A DNA stretch of 64,000 nucleotides from Legionella santicrucis (GTDB lineage: Bacteria > Pseudomonadota > Gammaproteobacteria > Legionellales > Legionellaceae). The translations under genes were made by a program, and so were the position numbers. The notes under the pieces are model-generated. The model saw only the letters and a program-made list of their open reading frames with translations, ran no database searches and had not been told where the DNA came from. How positions within the stretch are numbered: the first letter of the stretch is position 1; the number at the start of each line of letters is the position of its first letter. Positions 29,393-38,105 of the stretch are shown here, one piece after another. The DNA lies in assembly GCF_001468135.1 (NCBI RefSeq), contig NZ_LNYU01000032.1, positions 201,162-265,161 of the forward strand. The letters run 5' to 3'.

Positions 29393-30805
29393 ATGCAAAT
29401 AACAAGGCTCAATCTTAAAAATACCTATCTTTTAAAGTGTTTTTTCTTTTTTCTGACTCTTTCACTGTTGGGTCTAATAATAAGTTTATTTGCACTAAAA
29501 CATATAGCGGTACAAGAAGCTCTTGACGCCGATGAACGTTACCAATCCTATCTAATCGCTGATAGTCTTCGTCAAAGTTCTGATGACTTAACGGATATGG
29601 TGAGACTTTATGTGATGACTGGAGAGAAGAAGTATCGTGATTATTATAATGAAATTCTATCAATTCGAGATGGAAAATCACCTAGACCATTAGATTACGA
29701 TGAGATTTATTGGGATTTAGTTATTGACAATAAACGCCCCCAGCCTTATGGCGAAAAACAATCTATAGCCGCGATGATGCTAGAGCATAATTTTACCCTG
29801 AGAGAGTTTGCCATGCTGACTGAAGTGGAACACAGAAGTAATGAGCTAGTAAAGTTAGAAATTAAAGCGATGAATATGGTTGAAGGAAAATATCCAGATA
29901 AGGATGGGAATTATACTATAATTGGAAAGCCTAATCCTAAACTAGCCCAAAGCCTAGTTTTTAGTGATGAATACGCACAAGCCAAGATGGGCATTATGAA
30001 GCCACTTCATTCTTTTTTTACTCATGTTGAACACCGAACGTTACTCACTAATGAAAAAATTGATATGAAAATGTCACGAATTATTTTTTTAACACTTATC
30101 TTCACATTTTTATCAACAATACTCATGATTTTCTTTATTATTCATGCACTAAAATCTATTTCCAGAGTTAATGATGAAAATGATTTATTACTATTAAATA
30201 TTTTGCCCGAACCAATTGCGTCACGCTTGAAAATGGGCGAGGTAGATATTGCGGATGAGTTTTCCCAAGCCAGTGTCATGTTTGCAGACATTATCAATTT
30301 CACTCAGCTAACAGAACAATTAGGCGCTAAAAAAACTGTAAATATTTTAAACCGCCTGTTTGCAGAATTTGATAACCTCACTGAAAAATATCATGTTGAA
30401 AAGGTAAAAACTATAGGTGATAACTATATGGCTGTATCAGGTGTTCCTGAGCAAACTACAAGACATGCAATCAATATAGCAAACTATGCCCTAGCTATTC
30501 TGGAAAGAATGATGTCCTTTAATCAAGAAAATAAGATGCAACTCCAATTTCGCATCGGTATTACTTATGGTACTGTGATTGCAGGTGTGATTGGACATAA
30601 AAAATTTGTTTATGACATATGGGGTAATGTAGTCAATTTAGCAAGCCGATTGGAAGAAACGTCCCTTCCTAATAAAATTCATATTTCAGAAAAAATGGCA
30701 TTTATGCTTGAGGATGAATTCATTATGGAACCAAGAGGAACCATAGAAATGAAAGGAATCGGTACCCTAAAAACCTTCTTCCTACTCGGGAAAAAAGAAC
30801 TATAG
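29393..30805 (+). CDS. Membrane-anchored class III adenylate cyclase
   Basis: 470 residues: membrane helix 1 (about 13-35), a periplasmic sensory region of about 190 residues (about 40-230), membrane helix 2 (about 228-250), and a cytoplasmic class III nucleotide cyclase domain (about 285-465). Metal-binding Asp is seen in MFADI (about residue 298) and in TIGDNY (about 341). Lys in VKTIGDN and Asp in YDIWGN are the adenine-specifying pair, so cAMP rather than cGMP is predicted. The transition-state Asn and Arg occur in NVVNLASR. The architecture resembles the membrane cyclases common in Legionella. The signal sensed is unknown. Confidence 0.92.
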   Translation: MQITRLNLKNTYLLKCFFFFLTLSLLGLIISLFALKHIAVQEALDADERYQSYLIADSLRQSSDDLTDMVRLYVMTGEKKYRDYYNEILSIRDGKSPRPLDYDEIYWDLVIDNKRPQPYGEKQSIAAMMLEHNFTLREFAMLTEVEHRSNELVKLEIKAMNMVEGKYPDKDGNYTIIGKPNPKLAQSLVFSDEYAQAKMGIMKPLHSFFTHVEHRTLLTNEKIDMKMSRIIFLTLIFTFLSTILMIFFIIHALKSISRVNDENDLLLLNILPEPIASRLKMGEVDIADEFSQASVMFADIINFTQLTEQLGAKKTVNILNRLFAEFDNLTEKYHVEKVKTIGDNYMAVSGVPEQTTRHAINIANYALAILERMMSFNQENKMQLQFRIGITYGTVIAGVIGHKKFVYDIWGNVVNLASRLEETSLPNKIHISEKMAFMLEDEFIMEPRGTIEMKGIGTLKTFFLLGKKEL

Positions 30806-30880
30806 CGCAATGAATGCACATCAGACTATTGAGGGAACGGTATCAGGGATAACTTGATTTTTATATGGAATTTACGCTAA

Positions 30881-31291
30881 TTATTGACACTTGGGGCATA
30901 TTCCATAAATGTTTAAAGCATGGTCCGTCATCTGAAAATGAGCTCTATCTGCGATAGTTTTTTGTCTTTCTTCTATTATTTCATCAACAAACTCTTCCAC
31001 ACTACCACATTTAATACAGACCAAATGGTCATGATGCTCACCCTGACTCAATTCGAATACTGAATGCCCCCCTTCAAAATTGTGGCGAGTAACTAATCCT
31101 GCGGCTTCAAATTGCGTTAATACACGATAAACTGTGGCAAGCCCAACATCCTCTCCTGTCTCTAGCAATGCTTTGTAAACTCCTTCTGCACTTAAATGAT
31201 GATTGGGAGATTGCTCTAAGATTTGTAATACTTTTAAACGTGGCAAAGTAATTTTTAATCCAGCATTTTTTAGCTGTCTACTTTCTTCCAT
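30881..31291 (-). CDS. fur: Ferric uptake regulator Fur
   Basis: 136 residues, the usual length. The N-terminal winged helix contains the recognition segment GLATVYRVLTQFEAAGLV. The metal-binding region has HSVFELS, then EHHDHLVCIKCGSVEEF, and the C-terminus has a second Cys pair (ICPKC). This pattern is Fur rather than Zur or PerR by overall similarity. It represses iron-uptake genes when bound to Fe2+. It is transcribed divergently from bamE, the common gammaproteobacterial order. Confidence 0.93.
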   Translation of the reverse strand: MEESRQLKNAGLKITLPRLKVLQILEQSPNHHLSAEGVYKALLETGEDVGLATVYRVLTQFEAAGLVTRHNFEGGHSVFELSQGEHHDHLVCIKCGSVEEFVDEIIEERQKTIADRAHFQMTDHALNIYGICPKCQ

Positions 31292-31388
31292 TAGTGCTCC
31301 TCAATGCAATGAAGTTGTCTTCACTATGCAGGTGTGTTTCATTAACTGACGTGCTATTATGGCGAAATTTTTCATGATAGGCAAAAAA

Positions 31389-31754
31389 ATGAGAATAATA
31401 ATTTTTCTACTTGGAATTGTATGTACTTTAACCCTAACTCAATGTACCTCGTTTGACCTTTCTCGACGGGTAGTACAACAAGGGAACCTACTACCCAAAG
31501 CAACTCTTGACCGTTTAAAAATAGGAATGAGCAAAAATGAAGTAGCTCTATTATTGGGAACAAGCTTATTGAGTCCTGTATTTAATCATGATCGCTGGGA
31601 TTATGCATATACTTGGCGTAGGGGACATGGGCCTATTACTATGTCAACTGTGAGCTTATATTTTCATAATGGCAGACTGACTCGTATAGAGCGGGACAAA
31701 CTCAATCCAGGTGTAGGTATAGCTCTCGCACACCCAGACATCAATCAAGAATAA
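31389..31754 (+). CDS. bamE: Outer membrane protein assembly factor BamE (SmpA)
   Basis: About 121 residues: signal peptide with lipobox LTQC (Cys near residue 19), then the BamE/OmlA domain with GNLL......L..GM.K.EV..LLG and W.Y.Y.WR, matching the small lipoprotein of the BAM complex. I place the start at ATG 31389, with an AGG 7 bases upstream. ATGs at 31374 and 31359 extend the frame, but the latter overlaps a TATTAT sequence (31355-31360) that looks like a -10 box. Divergent from fur. A strong double hairpin follows about 17 bases after the stop. Confidence 0.88.
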   Translation: MRIIIFLLGIVCTLTLTQCTSFDLSRRVVQQGNLLPKATLDRLKIGMSKNEVALLLGTSLLSPVFNHDRWDYAYTWRRGHGPITMSTVSLYFHNGRLTRIERDKLNPGVGIALAHPDINQE

Positions 31755-31770
31755 ATGATATAAACATTTA

Positions 31771-31885
31771 CGCCAAATGCATCTAAAGGCTGCATTTGGC
31801 GCAGGTTACGTGGAAATAACACTTCAAAAGCCTCACATACTGATGCATGCCCCCGTTTCTTCAGTATCATTTCCACATAACCTGC
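31771..31885. repeat. Two adjacent inverted repeats forming a nested stem-loop region
   Basis: CGCCAAATGCA (31771-31781) pairs perfectly with TGCATTTGGCG (31791-31801). Immediately next, a 17-base arm at 31801-31817 pairs with 31869-31885 with one mismatch, and inside it ATACTGA (31837-31843) pairs with TCAGTAT (31861-31867). The structure lies between convergent bamE and rnfH. It may act as a bidirectional terminator or be a small mobile palindromic element. There is no clear T run on the plus strand; the minus-strand side is moderately T-rich. Confidence 0.65.
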
Positions 31886-32002
31886 ACTCAAATCCATCTT
31901 TTCACTAAGAGGCAAGCATTCCCCTGTACAAATACTAAATAAATTTCCCCTTCTAGTGGGCTTTTTGCATGTGTAAAACACAAAATCTGTTGCATCCTAA
32001 GA

Positions 32003-32290
32003 TTACGATTTGTTTTTTTCCGAAAGAACATTCGCCTTTTTTCGTCGGCTTTCTTTAGGATCTAAAATCAACGGTCTGTATATTTCTATCCTGTCTCCTT
32101 CTTTAAGCACCTGCTCTAAAGAAACTTGTTTTGAAAAGATACCCACTGGAAAACTACGTGTTTCAGGATAAATTAAGTATATTTCTGATGCATGAATCGC
32201 ATCAGAAACTGTTGCCCCTAGTTTGAGATCAAGTGCCCTATGTATAACAGCCTTTGTTAAAGGCACATAAACTACCTCAACCTTTATCAT
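32003..32290 (-). CDS. rnfH: RnfH family ubiquitin-fold protein
   Basis: About 95 residues of the RnfH/RatB family: MIKVEVVYVPL start, then GATVSDAI, and VGIFSKQV with EGDRIEIYRPLILDPKE.R..R, the conserved end of the family. The start at ATG 32290 gives the standard N-terminus and a 14-base overlap with ratA. An upstream GTG at 32311 is possible but less typical. Paired with ratA as in most gammaproteobacteria. Molecular function is poorly known for the family. Confidence 0.9.
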   Translation of the reverse strand: MIKVEVVYVPLTKAVIHRALDLKLGATVSDAIHASEIYLIYPETRSFPVGIFSKQVSLEQVLKEGDRIEIYRPLILDPKESRRKKANVLSEKNKS

Positions 32291-32711
32291 AAATTGTTTT
32301 TGCTCGCTCACAGAAAGAATCTACCATTTTATCAGTTACTTGCTCAAATACTGGACCAAGAAGCATAGAAAACATTCGTCCGGCGAATTCAAACTCCAAG
32401 TCAAAAGAAACTTTACAACCCTCTTCTACTTCATCAAAACGCCAAAAGCCTTCTAAATGACTGAATGGGCCATCAACAAGACGAATTTCTATCATTTTAT
32501 TAATTTGGAGCCTGTTACGTGTAGTAAACGATTTACTCATTCCAGCAGCACCAATCACTAAAGTTGCCTGCACTTCATCTTCATCACGATGATGCACTAA
32601 ACTTTCTGAACAATAAGGTAAAAACTCAGCATAACGCTCTACTTCATTCACCAAAGCAAACATTTGCTCACAAGTATAATTAACAGTACGTGATTTCTTC
32701 ACTATGGGCAT
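32277..32711 (-). CDS. ratA: RatA-like START/polyketide cyclase-fold protein
   Basis: About 144 residues of the RatA/PasT and coenzyme Q-binding COQ10 family: N-terminal VNYTCEQMFALVNEVERYAEFLPYC, then an alpha/beta grip fold ending in the long C-terminal helix (GPVFEQVTDKMVDSFCERA). I start at ATG 32711, which overlaps the TAA of the esterase gene by one base (TAATG). Family members have been linked to ribosome association or to quinone handling; which applies here cannot be told from sequence. It overlaps rnfH. Confidence 0.9.
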   Translation of the reverse strand: MPIVKKSRTVNYTCEQMFALVNEVERYAEFLPYCSESLVHHRDEDEVQATLVIGAAGMSKSFTTRNRLQINKMIEIRLVDGPFSHLEGFWRFDEVEEGCKVSFDLEFEFAGRMFSMLLGPVFEQVTDKMVDSFCERAKTIYDKG

Positions 32712-33364
32712 TATGCTTCTCCCGCAACTTGTTTTAACCAAAAGCTAAGATCTTTAATTTCTTCGAAACACACCGAATGTTCCATAGGATATTTATAATA
32801 AGAAATATTTTTATACCCTTTATCCAATAGCCAGTCTTTACTCAATTCAGTCCATTGAGGCAAGACAAGAGGATCATATTGACCAGAACCTATAAAAAAA
32901 GGCGTACTTTTATCAAGTTTTGGCCTATTATGTGCAGCTAAAGGCAAATAAGCAGACAAAGCAATTACTCCAGCTAACTGAGCTGGAGTATGAAGAGCTG
33001 TATGTAACGCCATAGCTCCTCCTTGTGAAAAACCAGCTAAAAAAATCTGATTGTACGAAAAACCCGCATTTAATTGCTCGTCTATAACCTTACGAACCAG
33101 CAATTCAGATTGCTCGATTCCTTTCTGATCTTCTCTATCAATTAACTTCATACCCATAATATCATACCATGCAGGCATAACCATTCCACCATTAAGCGTG
33201 ACTGGACGCTGAGGCGCATTGATAAATATATGGCGTAACACTATATCAGTAACTGTTAATTGATCTACTAAGCCCATCATATCGGAAGCATCCGCACCTA
33301 ATCCATGCATCCAAATAACACATGCTTGAGCATGATCTTCAGACTCATTTATAAACTCACTCAA
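32711..33364 (-). CDS. Carboxylesterase/phospholipase-type alpha/beta hydrolase
   Basis: About 217 residues. Catalytic triad: Ser in the nucleophile elbow GFSQGG (near the protein middle), Asp in GQYDPLV and His in MEHSV. The HGLGA oxyanion motif is near the N-terminus. This is the acyl-protein-thioesterase/YpfH-like group, acting on short acyl esters. The start is probably the TTG at 33364, placed 7 bases after AGGGG; the TTG at 33391 overlaps a likely promoter. It leads an operon with ratA and rnfH, coupled by a one-base overlap. Confidence 0.87.
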   Translation of the reverse strand: MSEFINESEDHAQACVIWMHGLGADASDMMGLVDQLTVTDIVLRHIFINAPQRPVTLNGGMVMPAWYDIMGMKLIDREDQKGIEQSELLVRKVIDEQLNAGFSYNQIFLAGFSQGGAMALHTALHTPAQLAGVIALSAYLPLAAHNRPKLDKSTPFFIGSGQYDPLVLPQWTELSKDWLLDKGYKNISYYKYPMEHSVCFEEIKDLSFWLKQVAGEA

Positions 33365-33391
33365 AACCAATCCCCTGATATAAAAAGTCAA

Positions 33392-33420
33392 ATTATCGCT
33401 AATGCATAAGCACAGTGCAA
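33392..33420 (-). promoter_or_regulatory. Predicted promoter of the esterase-ratA-rnfH operon
   Basis: On the minus strand TTGCAC (33420-33415) and GATAAT (33397-33392) are 17 bases apart. The predicted transcript start near 33385 lies just before the AGGGG-TTG start of the esterase gene, supporting that start. Confidence 0.5.
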
Positions 33421-33577
33421 GTTATACCCTTTAAAATACTCTGTTCAAAAAAGATGGTTTAGTAAGAAAATTTGCTGTTTATGCACAAAACAAGACCAAT
33501 CTATATTATTATTACTTGAACTTTTACTTCAATAAGTGGTAAATACTCTTCTACTCATAATTAATAACTCATTTTTA

Positions 33578-33691
33578 ATGAAACGACTACACTTTGTATT
33601 GATAGTTGGCATCACCTTAATTATATCTGGTTGTGGACAAAAAGGACCACTCTATTTACCAGAAGCAACAAGAAATGCCTCGAGCAAGTAA
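33578..33691 (+). CDS. lptM: LptM (YifL) small lipoprotein
   Basis: 37 residues: basic start, hydrophobic signal, lipobox ISGC (Cys19), then GQKGPLYLP, the hallmark of the LptM/YifL family. The protein assists assembly of the LptDE lipopolysaccharide translocon at the outer membrane. It sits 18 bases upstream of dapF, a common arrangement (often with lysA between, absent here). A possible promoter is TTGAAC (33516-33521) with TAAATA at 33540. Confidence 0.9.
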   Translation: MKRLHFVLIVGITLIISGCGQKGPLYLPEATRNASSK

Positions 33692-33709
33692 TTTTCAATA
33701 GGAAAAATA

Positions 33710-34540
33710 ATGACCATTAGATTTACCAAAATGCATGGACTAGGCAATGATTTCATAGTGATTGATGGCATTAATCAAAATATCAACCTCACCTCGCAAC
33801 AAATAGCAGTAATGGCTCAGCGTAATACTGGGATTGGTTTTGATCAATGCTTGCTTATTGAATCCAGTCAGCAAGAAGGAATTGACTTTAATTATCGAAT
33901 TTTTAATGCTGATGGTCAGGAAGTAGGGCAATGTGGAAATGGAGCACGATGTTTGGCCTTATTTGTCAAGCATTATGGTTTAACAAATAAAAGCCACTTA
34001 ACAGTTGCCACTAAAACCACAAAAATGGATTTGTATATTAATGCAGATCAGAGCGTACGTGTAGATATGGGCATTCCTAAATTAGCACCAAGAAACATTC
34101 CGCTTCTGGCTCAAGAACAATCTGAAAAATACGCTGTAGCACTTTCAAACAATGAAACCCTTTACCTACATGCTCTAAGCGTTGGTAACCCTCATGCTGT
34201 TTTATTAGTTCAAGAGATACAAACAGCTCCTGTACTCACTTTAGGCAAACAAATTAGTCTTCATCCGTGTTTTCCCGAACAAGCAAATGTCGGATTTATG
34301 CAAATTGTAAATCCGCAGCACATTAAATTACGAGTCTTTGAACGGGGCTGCGGCGAAACGCAAGCGTGTGGCAGTGGAGCTGTTGCAGCCGCTGCAGTAG
34401 GATGTTTATATTACAAGCTGGATAAACAAATAAAGGTAACTTTGCCTGGTGGTGATTTACTCATTGATTGGCCTGAATTTAATAAGCCAATTTGCTTAAC
34501 CGGCCCTGCTGTTTTTGTTTATGAAGGCACATTATTTTAA
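33710..34540 (+). CDS. dapF: Diaminopimelate epimerase DapF
   Basis: 276 residues, normal length. It interconverts LL- and meso-diaminopimelate for lysine and peptidoglycan synthesis. The two catalytic Cys are seen in GQCGNGARC (first half) and ETQACGSGAVA (second half); the N-terminal KMHGLGNDF motif and the pseudo-two-fold repeat are intact. Follows lptM in the same direction. Confidence 0.97.
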   Translation: MTIRFTKMHGLGNDFIVIDGINQNINLTSQQIAVMAQRNTGIGFDQCLLIESSQQEGIDFNYRIFNADGQEVGQCGNGARCLALFVKHYGLTNKSHLTVATKTTKMDLYINADQSVRVDMGIPKLAPRNIPLLAQEQSEKYAVALSNNETLYLHALSVGNPHAVLLVQEIQTAPVLTLGKQISLHPCFPEQANVGFMQIVNPQHIKLRVFERGCGETQACGSGAVAAAAVGCLYYKLDKQIKVTLPGGDLLIDWPEFNKPICLTGPAVFVYEGTLF

Positions 34541-34775
34541 ACACTCAGTCTCTTACTGTTTTAATCTCAATAATACTTTGCCCAGGATATAAAAACATCT
34601 GCATATAATTTGCCAATCACGACAAAAACCATTCGATACAAGACAATAAATTTATCCTATATCGAGGCAAAATTAACACACGTATTGAATTTTTTTTACA
34701 AAGAGTTATGCTGAATGAAGGCTCAACTCGTATCTTACAATTTGGAAACCGATGTGAGTCTTATAGGAGAGGGCT

Positions 34776-37040
34776 ATGACAGGAAGCAAAATACAAAGTT
34801 TTGATTTATTCAAAGCGGCTATAGGAAATCCAGATTATCTAACTGCAATTAATAAAAATACCGCAACTCAGACACACTTTTTAACAACGCTCAAAGAAGG
34901 ACATTTGACATTCCAAGAAATTCTGGACTCCATTCAAATCATCCGAAACTCAAAGGTAAAGTCTTTATTAATCATATACCTGTTAAGTCAAAAAGAATAT
35001 TTGAGCTCTTTAAAAGGCACTTCGTTGTTACATCGATTAACCATTCGTGATAATCATACCCCCTCTCGTCTTAATGCACTAATACATCAACTCGATTTAA
35101 AGGTACTTACAAACACGATGATAAGCGAATTAGAACCTGAAGCGGCCGTAAGTATTCTTTGTTCTATTCCTCATTTTCACCACCTAACTCGAGAGCAAAC
35201 AGAAGCTTTAATTGGAAGACATGCGAAACACGAACTAATTGTGTACTGGATGAACCATTTTGCGACCATGCCTAATGCCCATTATGTATTAGCTCATTTA
35301 ATGAAATTGGCAGGCACAAATATTATTGATGAATTAAGCAAAATAGAACCGAACCAAAAAGAAGCAATCATTGTCAACATTATTGAACATTTTGAATTAT
35401 TTCATTACATTCCTCAAAGATTCCTAGAGCATGCAAATAAAGAAACTCATTTGATTTTAGCAATTCGTCTCTATCTTAATGGCCATTATAATAAAACACT
35501 TGCTACTTATATTAATCAATTAACAAAAAAATTATTAGAAAAAAATCATTCTTTTTCAACCTCCGCAATTGAATTACTTTTTTTCTTAAATGATAAACTT
35601 GCCTTCAAAGAATTGGCCAATAAAAGTGCTTTCTTAACAAATCGCTATTTAAAAAATAATGCTCAAGAAGGCAATATTGCATTATTTTACCAAAATAATC
35701 AGATCAATCTGCAAAGAATGATCCAAAATATTAATTTAAATCCCGTAGTTCCTGAATCCTTTAAAGAACAACAGAAACAACTCGAAGGCTCTGGTGAAAG
35801 TTCATTTATAAGTGGTCTGATCAAACATAACAAATTCATTAATTGTTTTGAGTATTTTTTAATACATTATCAGGGAAATTCTGAATCTATAAGAAAATTG
35901 CTCAATGATTATATGGAATCCTATGAACACTCCGATAATTTTAAAAGCCGTTCTCAAGCAATACATCACCTCGGTTTTATGCTGACACGTTCTGAATTAG
36001 AAACAACAGTTAAAGAAGCCATTTTTACAACTTTTTTAAATCATCCATCTTTTTTTGATGAACAAATTAGTTATCAATTATTTTTATTTGATACCAAAAG
36101 AATTATTCGCTATTTTGGTCTACGTGGAGGAAAAGAAAATTACCAAAGAGTAATTGATTTATGTACTTTAGCTTTAAAAAATCTCAATTCCGAAAAAAAT
36201 CCGGAAATTATTCAAATTGCCCAAAAAGCTTTTACCGAAGCAAGGCTCGAATTAAGCTTTACTAGAGAACAAGGTTTTTTTTCGAACGTAATCAAATGGA
36301 TGAAACGATGTTGGACTTATGGTTGGACCGGTTTTTTCAAACCTAATCTACCTGAATATATAGCCCCAGAATCATGGACTCTTGAACCCTCCTCTAAAAA
36401 ACCTTCTAAAAAATATATTAAAAAATTGAACACTGTTGGTACACCAGAAAAAGAGCTTCTGACTTTATTAAATAAAATATCCCTTCCCTTAACTCAAGAA
36501 AAATTTGAAGACATCATAAAAGCTTTGGATATTTATTCACTACAAACACTACCTAAAGACGAGCTTGAAACACGACAAAAACTCCATAATTTATATCATT
36601 ACGTCATTAGCAAAAGAGAAGAAAACCAAACACTGTACCGTTGGCTAAAGGATAATCAAAATCCATTTATCGTCAATCAATTGCGTCTATTAGAATTGGT
36701 TATAAAAGAAAAACCTCGTGACGAGGTGAATTTTTTATTGAAACAAATCAATGAAGATTCAGATCAACTTCAACATATTTCTGATGAGTTAAATTGCGCA
36801 ATGCCAGAATTAGGTGTTATAACCATTCCAAAACTCATTAAAAACGCTCAAACATCTGATTTTATAGCAAGCACCACTAAAGTCTTATCTGAGTATGCAA
36901 CTGATGCATCAGAGTATGCACAAAATGCATGGCAGTGGGCTGGATGTTTTTTGGCTAAAATTGGAAACCCACCTAAAGAAGAAGATGACGGTTTTAAAGT
37001 GGAACATGTTCCTACATTTAATACATCAACAAGTAAGTAA
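34776..37040 (+). CDS. Large helical protein of unknown function, candidate effector
   Basis: 754 residues, start ATG with GGAG 7 bases upstream. No enzyme motif recognised. The first 500 residues read as alternating short amphipathic helices (HEAT/TPR-like look, no clear consensus). A Trp-rich patch near residues 505-535 (WMKRCWTYGWTGFF) may be membrane-active or a fold boundary. The last 30 residues carry an acidic cluster (KEEDDGF) a short way before the C-terminus, as in the E-block signal described for Dot/Icm substrates. No signal peptide. Effector status is inference from composition and C-terminus. Confidence 0.72.
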   Translation: MTGSKIQSFDLFKAAIGNPDYLTAINKNTATQTHFLTTLKEGHLTFQEILDSIQIIRNSKVKSLLIIYLLSQKEYLSSLKGTSLLHRLTIRDNHTPSRLNALIHQLDLKVLTNTMISELEPEAAVSILCSIPHFHHLTREQTEALIGRHAKHELIVYWMNHFATMPNAHYVLAHLMKLAGTNIIDELSKIEPNQKEAIIVNIIEHFELFHYIPQRFLEHANKETHLILAIRLYLNGHYNKTLATYINQLTKKLLEKNHSFSTSAIELLFFLNDKLAFKELANKSAFLTNRYLKNNAQEGNIALFYQNNQINLQRMIQNINLNPVVPESFKEQQKQLEGSGESSFISGLIKHNKFINCFEYFLIHYQGNSESIRKLLNDYMESYEHSDNFKSRSQAIHHLGFMLTRSELETTVKEAIFTTFLNHPSFFDEQISYQLFLFDTKRIIRYFGLRGGKENYQRVIDLCTLALKNLNSEKNPEIIQIAQKAFTEARLELSFTREQGFFSNVIKWMKRCWTYGWTGFFKPNLPEYIAPESWTLEPSSKKPSKKYIKKLNTVGTPEKELLTLLNKISLPLTQEKFEDIIKALDIYSLQTLPKDELETRQKLHNLYHYVISKREENQTLYRWLKDNQNPFIVNQLRLLELVIKEKPRDEVNFLLKQINEDSDQLQHISDELNCAMPELGVITIPKLIKNAQTSDFIASTTKVLSEYATDASEYAQNAWQWAGCFLAKIGNPPKEEDDGFKVEHVPTFNTSTSK

Positions 37041-37084
37041 ACATCACGTAATAGCGTCATAAGAAAACTGATTCCTATTTTTTT

Positions 37085-37120
37085 GTAGCCCGGATTAGAC
37101 GCAGCCGTAATTCAGGCTAC
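37085..37120. repeat. REP-like palindrome
   Basis: GTAGCC (37085-37090) and GGCTAC (37115-37120) bracket an imperfect palindrome with a CGGATTAG...CAGCCGTAATTCAG core. It looks like the dispersed TAGCCCGGATTA...TAATCCGGGCTA intergenic element known from several gammaproteobacteria, here partly degenerate. Confidence 0.5.
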
Positions 37121-37124
37121 ATGT

Positions 37125-37239
37125 ACTTAGTTGACGCCATTACCTGAACAGATACGTAAGTAACTGGGAACATTTCTTTATACTATAGCTTTTTTGAGGA
37201 GATTAGATACACATCTAATTCACTAAGTTGGCGCCATTG
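37125..37239. repeat. Pair of 18-base imperfect direct repeats
   Basis: ACTTAGTTGACGCCATTA at 37125-37142 and ACTAAGTTGGCGCCATTG at 37222-37239 match at 15 of 18 positions. A perfect ATTAGAT...ATCTAAT hairpin (37202-37219) lies just before the second copy. All lie between convergent genes; function is unknown. Confidence 0.4.
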
Positions 37240-37247
37240 ACTGTCCA

Positions 37248-38105
37248 TTAATCTTTTTTAAGTTTGAGCTTCCAACGCTTGTGCATCCAGTTCCATTGCT
37301 CGGGGTGAGCCAAAATAATACGCTCTAAAGCCTGGTTATATGCAAGCGTATTATAATATAGAGATTCTGAAACTGTATCATAATCTTTCCAAGGAATAGG
37401 ATCATAAAACTCTAAAACATGCTTCCCATTAGGTAATCTATAACCGGCGGCAGGAACAACGGGAACTCCGGTATAACGGGATAAAGTTGCTAAACTTCGG
37501 TACGTTCCGGCTTTTGTACCAAAAAACTCCACTGCAATACCATCACGATTAGCTAATGAGGCATGTTGATCAAGAACAAAAATGACAGCATGATTTTTTT
37601 CCAATGCAGCACAAACTTTATCTAGAGAGTTCTTTTTCGGAATCACATTTAAACCGACTTGATAGTATTGCTTAAATAAGCTTCGCTCAATAGATTTAAT
37701 GGATAAAGTTCTTCGGATAAAATGAAACTGTCCTTGAAATTCTTTAAAATTTAAAACCCCACCTATAGGAGCTACCTCCCAATTACCAAAATGGCCAGTA
37801 AGAACTAAAACCCCTTTTTTTTGCGCTACCACTTCCAACATTTTCTCATGACCACGAACCTCAACTTGATTTCTTAAGGTTTCCTCTGTCATAAAACGCA
37901 ATTGTATTGCTTCTTTAAAGGATTTAAATAGGTGTGAGTAATAAGATAGAGCAAGCCGTTTTTTTTGCTCTATTTTTAATTGATCGCCATAGACGCGATC
38001 AATATTCGCCATAATGATTTGCCGCTTATAGGGTAAGAATTGATAGACAAAACGCCCTAGTAAGCTCACTGGCAATTCGTTAATTTTTTGTTCTAAATCA
38101 GTCAC
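37248..38105 (-). CDS. LpxL/HtrB-type lipid A acyltransferase
   Basis: 285 residues of the lysophospholipid/lipid A acyltransferase family, acting on the inner membrane. Catalytic motif HFGNWE (H-x4-E, near residues 104-109) and the second conserved block DQHAS and FFGTKAGTYRSLA are present. E. coli LpxL is about 306 residues with an N-terminal membrane helix; here the N-terminus is shorter and less hydrophobic. It is the last gene of the very-long-chain operon and overlaps the preceding gene by eight bases. By comparison with rhizobial lpxXL, the likely role is transfer of a very long acyl chain from its ACP to lipid A (inference from context). Confidence 0.87.
   Translation of the reverse strand: MTDLEQKINELPVSLLGRFVYQFLPYKRQIIMANIDRVYGDQLKIEQKKRLALSYYSHLFKSFKEAIQLRFMTEETLRNQVEVRGHEKMLEVVAQKKGVLVLTGHFGNWEVAPIGGVLNFKEFQGQFHFIRRTLSIKSIERSLFKQYYQVGLNVIPKKNSLDKVCAALEKNHAVIFVLDQHASLANRDGIAVEFFGTKAGTYRSLATLSRYTGVPVVPAAGYRLPNGKHVLEFYDPIPWKDYDTVSESLYYNTLAYNQALERIILAHPEQWNWMHKRWKLKLKKD

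Noticed and set aside
31745..31981. 78-codon minus-strand ORF between bamE and rnfH
   Set aside because: Starts at GTG with no well-placed ribosome site, and much of it is made of the inverted-repeat arms at 31771-31885; more likely a by-product of the palindromes.
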